A stretch of 64,000 nt of DNA. Origin: Paenibacillus xylanexedens. GTDB lineage: Bacteria > Bacillota > Bacilli > Paenibacillales > Paenibacillaceae. The position numbers were made by a program, and so were the translations under genes. Each line of letters begins with the position of its first letter. Position 1 is the stretch's first letter. The notes below the pieces were generated by a model that did no database searches, had not been told where the DNA came from, and saw only the letters and a list, made by a program, of their open reading frames with translations. Shown here one piece after another: positions 44,270 to 51,393 of this stretch. Location of the stretch: assembly GCF_007676705.1 (NCBI RefSeq), contig NZ_VEBF01000001.1:2046001-2110000 (forward strand). The letters are read 5' to 3'.

Positions 44270-44752
44270 TCATATAACCTTTTCACTGCACCACTTCGGA
44301 TCATATGGCATCTGACTTAATTTTAAAATATCGTCAGCTGTGTAATACCATTCGGCATCATCAAACCATAAATAATCCTCACCATTATCTTTGAAATACT
44401 CTACAAGAAATCTAAATATAAACTTGTACTCATGATTTATATTTTCAATATCTAAAGCCCAGAAATAATTTTCGTCTTGAGTAAGCCAAGTGAAACTATC
44501 AATCGAGTCTTCTTCTACTTGATTAACATTAAATGTGAAGTACTTTAAGTTGTCCTTATTATCCATGTTTTTAAAAGTAAATTCATCAACTTCTGATAGT
44601 GTTCCTTCAGCAGATATAAAGAGATCATCACGGTATTTATCTTTTATCAAAATACAGAACATGTTCGCTTTTTGCGCTGCTTTCTTAAAATCCTCAATGG
44701 CTTTTTCAGGGGAATAGTTTTCTATCTTTTTCAGGAAAATGAAAGAACTCAT
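44270..44752 (-). CDS. Immunity-like protein, family shared with 42908 and 48298
   Basis: Predicted 160 residues, acidic. The C-terminal part, FIFRFLVEYFKDNGEDYLWF then ILKLSQMPYDPKWC, matches the pattern in the products of 42908-43384 and 48298-48795: F-x-F, an acidic turn, two or three Trp, then P-Y-x-P-x-W-C. The ATG at 44752 overlaps the stop codon of a short upstream frame as ATGA, as expected for coupling to a former toxin gene. It is closed by terminator T3. Confidence 0.7.
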   Translation of the reverse strand: MSSFIFLKKIENYSPEKAIEDFKKAAQKANMFCILIKDKYRDDLFISAEGTLSEVDEFTFKNMDNKDNLKYFTFNVNQVEEDSIDSFTWLTQDENYFWALDIENINHEYKFIFRFLVEYFKDNGEDYLWFDDAEWYYTADDILKLSQMPYDPKWCSEKVI

Positions 44753-44847
44753 CTCAAACAGCCCTCTTTCAATTCTTGTCGATTAGCTTTACCGCTCTCA
44801 TAATCCGTCTTCAAAGTTGATTGAGTAACTCCTAAAATATAGACCCT
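44749..44847 (-). pseudogene. Toxin-tail remnant in frame behind an immunity gene
   Basis: Directly after the TAG of the gene at 44848-45177, and in the same frame, 32 codons read RVYILGVTQSTLKTDYESGK then NRQELKEGCLR. The frame stops at a TGA that overlaps the next ATG (ATGA). The overlap mimics intact toxin-immunity junctions, so this is probably the last part of a deleted toxin. Confidence 0.5.
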
Positions 44848-45177
44848 CTACCCTATAAAAACAATTGCGTCCTGTCTTTGAAATGCAAGTGGCAACTTTT
44901 CTTGAAGTCCCTCTATTCTTTCGACTATTTTATCCCTTTGCTCATCTTTTAAATTCTTTACAGCCCATTCCTTGACCAGAAGTAGTTCCTCAATAATCAT
45001 CGGCACATCTTCCTCTTCTACATCAACACCAGTTGAAAAGAGATCTATCCATTTTAAATCTATTACTTCAACAGCGGGTCTCCAGCAATCCTTAAAAAAA
45101 GATTCTGTTGCAACTGGAACAAGAAAACTCTTTTCAAAATCATTTTGTGGTTCAAGTATTACAGCACTGATAGACAT
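44848..45177 (-). CDS. Immunity-like protein behind a toxin tail
   Basis: Predicted 109 residues. It starts MSISAVILEPQNDFEKSFLV, has an acidic middle (VDVEEEDVPMIIEE) and a helical end. The family is not recognised. The ATG at 45177 overlaps the stop of an upstream toxin-tail frame as TAATG, exactly as at the intact toxin junction at 48795. GGAGGGG lies 7-8 bases upstream. The immunity role is inferred from this junction and from the neighbourhood. Confidence 0.65.
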   Translation of the reverse strand: MSISAVILEPQNDFEKSFLVPVATESFFKDCWRPAVEVIDLKWIDLFSTGVDVEEEDVPMIIEELLLVKEWAVKNLKDEQRDKIVERIEGLQEKLPLAFQRQDAIVFIG

Positions 45178-45270
45178 TACTTAATCCCCTCCGAAATTTG
45201 CGCTAAATTTGTAATCCGGAAACTCTTTTTTAGTTTCTTTATGCTGTTATCGACAGATTGTCGCAATTCA
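45177..45270 (-). pseudogene. Toxin tail cut off by an IS-type fragment
   Basis: A minus-strand frame of about 31 codons reads LRQSVDNSIKKLKKSFRITN and ends AQISEGIK. Its TAA overlaps the ATG of the immunity-like gene at 44848-45177. Upstream, sequence of an IS3-type transposase begins abruptly at about 45272 on the other strand. The simplest reading is a toxin gene decapitated by an insertion or by rearrangement. Confidence 0.6.
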
Positions 45271-45271
45271 G

Positions 45272-45547
45272 GTGTATCACCGTTCACTCAGCAAGAAAGG
45301 ATGTCCCTACGATAACGCCGTGGCTGAAGCCACCTACAAGGTCATGAAAACGGAGTTTATCTACCAGATGGAATTTCTTAGCCTTCATCATTTGGAATTG
45401 GAATTATACGACTACATTAACTGGTTTAACAAGCATCGCATTCACGGATCACTGGGGTACATGACAATGGTAATCTCCCGATCTCCAGTTCCAATTAAAG
45501 GTGTTATCCTCAAAACAAATGGTTTTGAAGGTATGACAAAGCATTAA
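45272..45547 (+). pseudogene. IS3-family transposase, C-terminal scrap
   Basis: The frame reads VYHRSLSKKGCPYDNAVAEA, then KTEFIYQMEF, LELYDYINWFNKHRIHGSLG. This is the end of the integrase core of IS3-type OrfB, including the final catalytic Glu region (AEATYKVMKTEF). The N-terminal DDE residues are missing, and after LGYMT the usual end is replaced by unrelated sequence. No inverted repeats were found. It is a dead fragment marking a past insertion. Confidence 0.85.
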
Positions 45548-45796
45548 TGCCCGTCAGCCATAAACTTCAAGTACCACTTGGAGTGATTCATATGAACAAG
45601 CACTTGCTTCTTCATGTCTTACTACCCTATCGGAAAATGCTTGTGGTTTGTCACGAATACTTACTTTGCGTCTAAAGTTAATCAAGTCTGGTACCAGAGT
45701 ATTGGAACTTTGGAGCAGGTAACAAAAAATTCTTGAAAAGAAATTATTGGGTGACCATTCATTCTACAGAGTAGAAGGATATTAATGATCCAATAC
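45548..45796. other. Gene-free stretch with a faint decayed frame
   Basis: No intact gene. On the plus strand a broken frame near 45690-45785 reads SIGTLEQVTKN and, after a shift, KILEKKLLGDHSFYRVEGY before a stop, which may be the end of another lost gene. Confidence in that is low. Confidence 0.3.
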
Positions 45797-45827
45797 AACA
45801 AAAAGGAAGCTCATAATGAGCTTCCTT
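45797..45827 (-). terminator. Terminator of the 45811-46554 lipoprotein gene
   Basis: Near-perfect stem AAGGAAGCTC / GAGCTTCCTT with an ATTAT loop that contains the stop codon region, followed on the minus strand by TTTTTG. Confidence 0.85.
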
Positions 45828-46554
45828 CTTTTGAAATCTCTATTTTGGATGGTTCTAACTTTCCATTAACCAACGCATATCTAACGATTGCATCTCCTAA
45901 ATAGTTTCCTGCAGAAATCTGAATAGGTAGCTCTGCAATAAGATCATTATCCTTAATTCCGTATCGTATTATATTTTGAACCGTTGGTTGTTCAAACCAT
46001 TCGCTTGAGTCACTTTCACTAAATTCAAATGAATACTCCTGTCCATCAACCGAAACAGTGTATTGCCGAATATCTTTATCAGTTTTTAGATCAACTTTAA
46101 TATTGTTTTGAACGAATTCTTTCGGATCCGTTACAGGGATTTCTGTGAAGTCTTCTTTAAGGACATGTACTTCTGAATCGTGTATTCCAGTCCCTGTACC
46201 TTTGGTTACATCAATAACAATCTCATCTTCTCCATCTCCATTTAAATCAGTGACAGAAATTTGAGGATAAAAAGAGGGATTTGTTACATTACTCCAATCA
46301 AATGTTTTCGTTTCTCCATTTATGACTACATCAAGTAACGAGAACAAGTCCCCTTTCTCCTGAATACCATAAACAGCGACTTTCTTATCTGAAGTCTCGG
46401 ATAATAGTGTATTGGGAGTAGATTCAACTGATGTTGACACACTCTCTTTAGACGTGTTCTCCTCAATCTTGGCTGGACTAGAAGACTGATTATTAACTCG
46501 ACATCCAGACAACAACAAGGTTCCTACCATTGTAACAATGATAATTTTTTTCAA
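45811..46554 (-). CDS. Lipoprotein with VCBS/FG-GAP-like calcium loop
   Basis: Predicted 247 residues. The signal peptide ends in lipobox LLLSGC and is followed by a Ser/Thr/Glu linker. The mature part contains ISVTDLNGDGEDEIVIDVTK, an acidic D-x-N-x-D-G loop as in VCBS-type repeats. The start is the TTG at 46554: the in-frame ATG upstream (46569) is part of the ATGGAGG ribosome binding site, which sits 8 bases before the TTG. It is AT-rich like its neighbours. Function unknown; it lies within the toxin-immunity array but shows no toxin or immunity features. Confidence 0.75.
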   Translation of the reverse strand: MKKIIIVTMVGTLLLSGCRVNNQSSSPAKIEENTSKESVSTSVESTPNTLLSETSDKKVAVYGIQEKGDLFSLLDVVINGETKTFDWSNVTNPSFYPQISVTDLNGDGEDEIVIDVTKGTGTGIHDSEVHVLKEDFTEIPVTDPKEFVQNNIKVDLKTDKDIRQYTVSVDGQEYSFEFSESDSSEWFEQPTVQNIIRYGIKDNDLIAELPIQISAGNYLGDAIVRYALVNGKLEPSKIEISKEGSSL

Positions 46555-46719
46555 AACGATATCCTCCATATACAGTAATATAATGTTAAAAAAACAGTAA
46601 ACAATTCATTTCAGGATATATCATTACCTCATGTCACTTCTGGGTGTACCAATCATAGGTTATAATTTAAGTAAATTCCATTAATTGTTATAACATCAAT
46701 ATATTCAAGCAAGGAGGCG

Positions 46720-46914
46720 ATGAAAATTATGTGCAGATCATCCATAAAAAAATGGCTTATGTTTCTTGGGACTATAGTATTTGCTATAGGTTTAGCTTTT
46801 ATTACTATTGAAGAATTCACTCCATACCAAACAATAAATATTATTATAATGGTCATTGGTATTTTAATCATTCTTATATCCAATCTTTACAGAGATAAAA
46901 GAAGCCCGGACTGA
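46720..46914 (+). CDS. Small two-helix membrane protein
   Basis: Predicted 64 residues with two hydrophobic helices (KKWLMFLGTIVFAIGLAFIT and INIIIMVIGILIILISNLY) and a basic C-terminal end. AAGGAGG lies directly before the ATG at 46720; the ATG at 46729 has the longer spacing and may be the true start. It is on the plus strand, opposite its neighbours, and ends about 40 bases before direct repeat copy B. No family recognised. Confidence 0.55.
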   Translation: MKIMCRSSIKKWLMFLGTIVFAIGLAFITIEEFTPYQTINIIIMVIGILIILISNLYRDKRSPD

Positions 46915-47474
46915 GTTTGGCTTCTTCCTTGAGATTTTACAATTCCGAGACCAGCTTCCAGAAGTAGGCGAAGCCCACTGAACTTGATAAATGATACCAG
47001 CCAGTCGATCCTATCGGCTGTCACGATCTCCTTTTGCAACTCCAATAACATACTCGGCTCGGACTTCGCACCTGTGAATAAAGAGCTTTGGGAGATCGGC
47101 GTATCTGGACGAACGATTTTGGTATCCCGGACCGCACGAATGCTGTTCAGCTTGGAATACACATGGGTCAACACTTCCCCCTGCTCATCCAGTTGCAATT
47201 CGTTGTATTCTTCTTCCCCAAGCGTGCCTTTCAGGGTAGCAATAATCTCATTACACGTTCGAATCTGCGCCAACACTGCTGTCTTATCTTCTGTCTGTTC
47301 CCGTACAATCTTGAGCGCTCGCCGGGTCACCGCCGCCAAATACGTGGACAACAGTTTGCGTGCTTCCTCTGCATCCAGCTTCTCGGTCCCAATGTGATAC
47401 ACATCCGGGTCCAGCGCCGAAATCTCTTGTCTGGTGATGGTGTTGATAAGCTGTTCATATATGCCTTGTTTCAT
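46887..47474 (-). pseudogene. Truncated duplicate of the helicase 5' end
   Basis: Codons 1-173 are almost identical to the gene at 38045-41182 (one difference is YHIGTEKLD for YNIGTEKLD). After LRLLLE the frame runs into unrelated sequence and stops at 46887. All PLD, helicase and DUF3427 domains are missing. The 5' leader and ribosome binding site are intact, so a 195-residue stub could still be made. A hairpin at 46897-46926 follows. Confidence 0.9.
46897..46926 (-). terminator. Hairpin at the end of the truncated helicase copy
   Basis: Minus-strand AAGAAGCC / GGCTTCTT with a 12-base loop, followed by TTATCTC. It may work in both directions. Confidence 0.5.
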
Positions 47475-47640
47475 GAATGTACCTCGTGTGGGTGTAGGAT
47501 GGTTGTGGATCGTTCTCTATGTATATGGTGAGCTGAAAATTGCTTCTTCTATATTATCGACCAATCTGTGGAAGATTTCATTATTTGTTTGATTTCATAG
47601 GAAAAAGCACCTCTACTTGTGGTCTGGTAGAAGTGCTTAA
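46956..47640. repeat. Direct repeat copy B
   Basis: About 690 bases nearly identical to 40664-41352, same orientation, offset 6292 bases at the helicase start codon. The left end is sharp inside helicase codon 173; the right end is just after terminator T4. Confidence 0.92.
47601..47637 (-). terminator. Repeated terminator, copy T4
   Basis: Minus-strand GCACTTCTAC / GTAGAGGTGC followed by TTTTTCC. It is part of repeat copy B and serves the gene at 47736. Confidence 0.8.
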
Positions 47641-47735
47641 TGATATGACTTTAAATCATGCATAGATATGTGCAACTCATACCATCTTTTCACTTTATCA
47701 ATTAGGATTATAAGTTAGTATGACAGTCTTCTCTC

Positions 47736-48215
47736 TTAAATTGAAAATAAGGTTATCATCTTATCTTTAATAGAGATTGATAAGTAATTGCTTGTTTTTT
47801 GAGTTTGAATATCAACACACAGGCTAGTTATCTCCTTTTGAAGTACCAAAAGCGCGGCTGGCATAACAAAAATATTCATCTTCTTTATATTCTGATCCTC
47901 ATCATCAATTTCAATCTCAATTCTCTTTATATCGTCGTCAGAACGCAAAATATCACCTAGATAATAGACAATATTGTCTTCTCTAGCCTCCTTAACTACT
48001 TTTTCTCCTATTAACCCTAAGAGAACTTGATAATTCGGATCGCCGTCTTTAAATATATTAATTAACTCAATGATTAGGTCATTCAGAGAAATGTTTCTTA
48101 ATTTCTCTTCCATCCTCTCTCTTGAATCATCTAGAAACCACGATTCGAGGTCCACTGGTGTATCGTCTATTATCCCCGGATCATAGGGCTTAGTGTAAAG
48201 AAAATCTTTATTCAT
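47736..48215 (-). CDS. Immunity-like protein, unrecognised family
   Basis: Predicted 159 residues, acidic. It reads MNKDFLYTKPYDPGIIDDTP, then LNDLIIELINIFKDGDPNYQ, followed by a beta-rich end with RIEIEIDDEDQNIKKMNIFV. The ATG at 48215 has AAAGGTAGG upstream; the open frame extends 9 codons further. It follows the immunity gene at 48298 on the same strand, with the degenerate hairpin T5 between them, and ends before T4. Its position in the array suggests a second immunity gene for a different toxin, but this is inference. Confidence 0.6.
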   Translation of the reverse strand: MNKDFLYTKPYDPGIIDDTPVDLESWFLDDSRERMEEKLRNISLNDLIIELINIFKDGDPNYQVLLGLIGEKVVKEAREDNIVYYLGDILRSDDDIKRIEIEIDDEDQNIKKMNIFVMPAALLVLQKEITSLCVDIQTQKTSNYLSISIKDKMITLFSI

Positions 48216-48234
48216 GTTTAACCTACCTTTTAGT

Positions 48235-48270
48235 TCAAGCAACTCTACTTTTCGTCTGGTAGAAATGACT
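48235..48270 (-). repeat. Degenerate copy T5 of the repeated terminator
   Basis: The plus-strand text AACTCTACTTTTCGTCTGGT followed by AGAAATGACT clearly derives from the T2/T3 sequence, but the stem is reduced to CTCTAC / GTAGAA and there is no T-run. It is probably no longer a terminator. Confidence 0.6.
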
Positions 48271-48297
48271 ATATAACTTTAATCTTAACTTTGTTTG

Positions 48298-48795
48298 TTA
48301 CGTTTCATTTGAATCAAGCTTTGGGTTCTTATAGCACCAATCTGGGTGATACGGTAACGATTTTAATTTCTTCATATCTTCCCAACTGTAGACCCAATCA
48401 TAATCTGTGACCCAAAAATAATCTTCGGGGTTTAGCTTGAGATATTCGTAAATAAAATTAAAAATAAGTTCTTGAACGCCGTATATTTCCTCAATGCAAC
48501 CAACTTTGCAAATTTTTCTATTTTGTTCTAATCCAACATCCTCATTATAGTAAAATTCTATACTCGGATTATCTGTTGCATCTACGTAATATATAAATGA
48601 ACATCCGTTTTCTTTAACCAATTTATGACTAATATTCATTGTAGTAGATAGAAATTGACCATCCATTGAATAATTTTTACTGTTGTAAAAGTTGAGCATT
48701 GCATCAGCATTAAATGCTGCAACTATTGAATCAGCCAATAGTTTTTCAGTTGTATATTTTCTGTGATCCATTAAGATATATGCTGAAGTTCCCAT
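48298..48795 (-). CDS. Immunity protein for the PD-(D/E)XK-type toxin
   Basis: Predicted 165 residues, acidic. The C-terminal pattern LIFNFIYEYLKLNPEDYFWV then YSWEDMKKLKSLPYHPDWCY defines a family with the products of 42908-43384 and 44270-44752. The ATG at 48795 overlaps the toxin stop codon by one base (TAATG), so the two are translated together, the standard toxin-immunity arrangement. I could not name the family. It is the only one of the three copies next to an intact toxin. Confidence 0.8.
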   Translation of the reverse strand: MGTSAYILMDHRKYTTEKLLADSIVAAFNADAMLNFYNSKNYSMDGQFLSTTMNISHKLVKENGCSFIYYVDATDNPSIEFYYNEDVGLEQNRKICKVGCIEEIYGVQELIFNFIYEYLKLNPEDYFWVTDYDWVYSWEDMKKLKSLPYHPDWCYKNPKLDSNET

Positions 48796-49994
48796 TAATT
48801 TATTATCCCCTTTAGCTCTTCTAATGAGTTAACAATTGTTACTCCTTGCTTTCTAATGTCTTCTAGCATCTTGGCATTCTCTGGTCTCAAATTTATCAAT
48901 GGTTTATCAATGTAAAGGATTACCTTCTTTTGTTCTGGATTAAAAAAGAAATCATGATTTTCATTTACCAATTTATTAAACTGATCTTCTTTTACTGCCT
49001 TAATTGATGCTTTTACCTCAATTATTGCATTTTTTGTCACTACATCTAAATCTCCAGCAGCTTCGCCATTTTCCTTTAGAACTTTTTGCCCAAAACCCGT
49101 AACCTCCTGCTCTTTTCTTACGAAATCAGCAACTTTTGCTTCAGTAGCCTTGCCAACATCCAAGCTATCTAAAAAGCTATCAATATCACGATTAATATTC
49201 TTGGGATGCTGATCAACCCAAGTTAATTCATTATTAGCCATATTCGTATATTTTGTTTTATTTCCATCCCTAACTATACTACCGACATTCGAAGCTTGTC
49301 CTGCCCCCTCATTTCCTTTCCCTTTCTCCGGCTTGCCTCCACCTGATGATCCAATGTCGTCCTTCGAACGAAATGCTTTGCCAAACAAAACATACGCCAG
49401 AGCCTGCCCCGTCATCGCTCCACCGTAATACCCTGCTCCACTCTCATCGATCTGCTTCTTCTGCTCTTCTACAAATTTCTCTATATCTGACCTCGCCGTT
49501 CCCGTGCCCCAGGCGGTATCCCATGCAAACTGAATACCACGCCCAACGTCTACAACTTTGCCCACTGTCATGGCATATGCCACACTGCTTAATGTACTGA
49601 ACGGGTTATCGAAGAAAGCTTCTGCCGTCTGGCCCATTCCCGTTATTGTTTCTCCTACTGATTTATCAAGCAGCCCTACAGCGAAATTTCGCTTTAGCTC
49701 CTCTGGAATGTATAGCGCAACCTCTCCTGTGCCATCCGTTGTTCTGAAGTTCATGGCGATAAACGTAAACTCTTTCTGGATTTCGTCCAACAGCCCGAGT
49801 GTAGTCGGGAACACTTCTTTCACCTGCATAAAATCCCAGAAGAAACGCTCTCCTGTCACACCCGACCAATCGGATTGCAACATATAGATGGATTTCTCCA
49901 GTTCCCAGACCATTCGCTCCAGTTCCTGTTTCTTCTGCTGGACCAACCGGGCCTTTTCCTCCAATAGATCGGGATGTACCTCGATTCGCTGCAT
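48795..49994 (-). CDS. WXG-type polymorphic toxin with PD-(D/E)XK-like nuclease end
   Basis: Predicted 399 residues. The N-terminal helical hairpin has WSG at 43-45 and GERFFWDFMQVKEVF, parallel to QERFFFDFQQSRSVL of the EndoU toxin, so both are type VII-secreted in style. A Gly-rich linker at about 205-230 leads to the C-terminal domain, where Asp317 in GDLDVVT, Glu326 and Lys328 in IIEVKAS give the D-x8-E-x-K core of a PD-(D/E)XK nuclease, followed by KKVILYIDKPL. The ATG at 49994 starts at MQRIEVHPDLL; the open frame extends 29 codons upstream. The immunity gene overlaps its stop. Target DNA or RNA is not determinable. Confidence 0.82.
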   Translation of the reverse strand: MQRIEVHPDLLEEKARLVQQKKQELERMVWELEKSIYMLQSDWSGVTGERFFWDFMQVKEVFPTTLGLLDEIQKEFTFIAMNFRTTDGTGEVALYIPEELKRNFAVGLLDKSVGETITGMGQTAEAFFDNPFSTLSSVAYAMTVGKVVDVGRGIQFAWDTAWGTGTARSDIEKFVEEQKKQIDESGAGYYGGAMTGQALAYVLFGKAFRSKDDIGSSGGGKPEKGKGNEGAGQASNVGSIVRDGNKTKYTNMANNELTWVDQHPKNINRDIDSFLDSLDVGKATEAKVADFVRKEQEVTGFGQKVLKENGEAAGDLDVVTKNAIIEVKASIKAVKEDQFNKLVNENHDFFFNPEQKKVILYIDKPLINLRPENAKMLEDIRKQGVTIVNSLEELKGIIN

Positions 49995-50192
49995 TTCCTT
50001 ATCACCGCCAACCTGACCGTAGTAGTTATACCTAAATTTTAACAAGTGAAGAGTCCGATTGGAATCAAACGGAGGATTCATTTTCTCGTTAAAGATTCAA
50101 TAGTCAGGAAACATTCATTAGCCAGATATTTTGCATATTCGTGCACGTTTTTTTGGACTCTTACTTCTGCTTAAAATATGGATACATCTCAT

Positions 50193-50663
50193 TTAAAGCT
50201 TAGGCATCCAAAAAGGGTTCTCTTCCTTCTCACACCCGGTTAACACGTAAAAAATATGTCCCTGCTCACTCTTCATTGTCCCGATCCCTTTGCAGGTGTC
50301 GGTCTTCATTCCCTCTTTGGAGCCATAGGCATCCCTTGAGTTATCGTAAGTCGATTGAATAGCTGTACCATCATAGATCAATTCATGGATAATGGGCCCA
50401 CCTTCAATGGTATACATCGTTACACGAACCTGATCCTGCTGTTTTTTCTCCACATTTTTCATAAATGTGTTCCACTTATCTTCGTTCCGTATGCCTCCAT
50501 GAAGCACAACCACATCCCCGCTTTGCTCTGCTTGCTCTGGATTATGCGGCTCAATAATTTCTGGAAAAGCTTGCGTAATTCCGGAAGCATTCGTTGTTGG
50601 ATCATTTGCCTGACAGGCAGTTAATAGCATTAAAGCTAACGATAGGATAAGCATACTTTTCAT
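50193..50663 (-). CDS. DUF4362 lipoprotein
   Basis: Predicted 156 residues. Signal peptide with lipobox LLTAC, then a short linker and the DUF4362 pattern: SGDVVVLHGGIRNEDKWNTF, VRVTMYTIEGGPIIHELIYD and the end KTDTCKGIGTMKSEQGHIFY with a second cysteine (TGCEKEE) that may pair with it. The ATG at 50663 is preceded by a GATAAA-rich, weakly ribosome-binding leader. It is separate from the toxin gene. Function of the family is unknown; it is anchored outside the membrane. Confidence 0.82.
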   Translation of the reverse strand: MKSMLILSLALMLLTACQANDPTTNASGITQAFPEIIEPHNPEQAEQSGDVVVLHGGIRNEDKWNTFMKNVEKKQQDQVRVTMYTIEGGPIIHELIYDGTAIQSTYDNSRDAYGSKEGMKTDTCKGIGTMKSEQGHIFYVLTGCEKEENPFWMPKL

Positions 50664-50835
50664 TTTATCACCTCATCTATGAAACGGTTCAATACTATCC
50701 TTTGTTACATGATTATGCTTAATTTGTCATTTATCCGTAACTCCCTCGTTGTCCCGAACGTTTAGAATCATAGAAATGTATAGGTAACAGGAACCAAAAT
50801 TTTAGTGATTTATCATTCAGCAGGGGGTTAATTTA

Positions 50836-51285
50836 ATGACGTTAAAAACAATGCTCGGTGTAGCACTCGCTCTATCTGTACTACTATCAACCCATTCTGC
50901 AAATACAGCGGCTCTAACTTCAACAAATGAGTGGCAATCAACCGGACTAGCTCATGACATGGAGCGCTCCTTCCTAACATCTACACCTGTTCTGCTCATT
51001 GCCCCAACTCAACATGAAGGTCGTTCCGCATACGACGGCAGCTTCACAATGGTGGCTTCCAATGGGACACATGCCAACATATCGATTGAAAACAACAGCA
51101 ACCACAAGGTATATGTGAAGTTGTATGTAAACGAAGTAAGTGAACCCATGGAAACATCTATCCGTAGAAATAGTGATAAAACGATTAATCTGCTTGCATT
51201 ACAAGACACGGATATTAAGTTGTACATCTATAGCAGAATAGGTCATCACTTAGATCTCTCAATTGAAGCTGAGCAGTCTCATTGA
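50836..51285 (+). CDS. Small secreted protein of unknown function
   Basis: Predicted 149 residues. A signal peptide with hydrophobic core LGVALALSVLLS and a likely cleavage near NTAA precedes a beta-rich domain (NISIENNSNHKVYVKLYVNE, then INLLALQDTDIKLYIYSRIG). No lipobox and no family recognised. The ATG at 50836 follows AGGGGG at about 8 bases. It stands alone on the plus strand and converges on the GH2 gene, sharing a terminator region. Confidence 0.7.
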   Translation: MTLKTMLGVALALSVLLSTHSANTAALTSTNEWQSTGLAHDMERSFLTSTPVLLIAPTQHEGRSAYDGSFTMVASNGTHANISIENNSNHKVYVKLYVNEVSEPMETSIRRNSDKTINLLALQDTDIKLYIYSRIGHHLDLSIEAEQSH

Positions 51286-51311
51286 TGTTGTCTCTTACAT
51301 CTACATACAAG

Positions 51312-51380
51312 AAAAACCCTTCACGCAAGCGATTCAGATCCACGTTCCCATGAACTGATGCCTGCTTGAAGGGTCTTTAT
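51312..51380. terminator. Bidirectional terminator between the secreted protein and GH2 gene
   Basis: AACCCTTCACGCAAGCG at one end pairs with TGCTTGAAGGGT at the other across a loop of about 35 bases. On the minus strand TTTTTC follows, and on the plus strand CTTTATATTT. Confidence 0.65.
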
Positions 51381-51393
51381 ATTTCCATCACAT

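Noticed and set aside
45272..45547. Complete insertion sequence
   Set aside because: Only the C-terminal third of a transposase frame is present, with no N-terminal DDE residues and no inverted repeats.
41300..48270. CRISPR array, suggested by a recurring 45-base unit
   Set aside because: The copies are far apart, behind different genes, form a terminator stem with a T-run and have no spacer pattern.
47736..50081. Integrase attachment sites at the ends of the toxin-immunity block
   Set aside because: No tRNA gene, integrase or short flanking direct repeat was found there; the only clear repeat is the helicase duplication.
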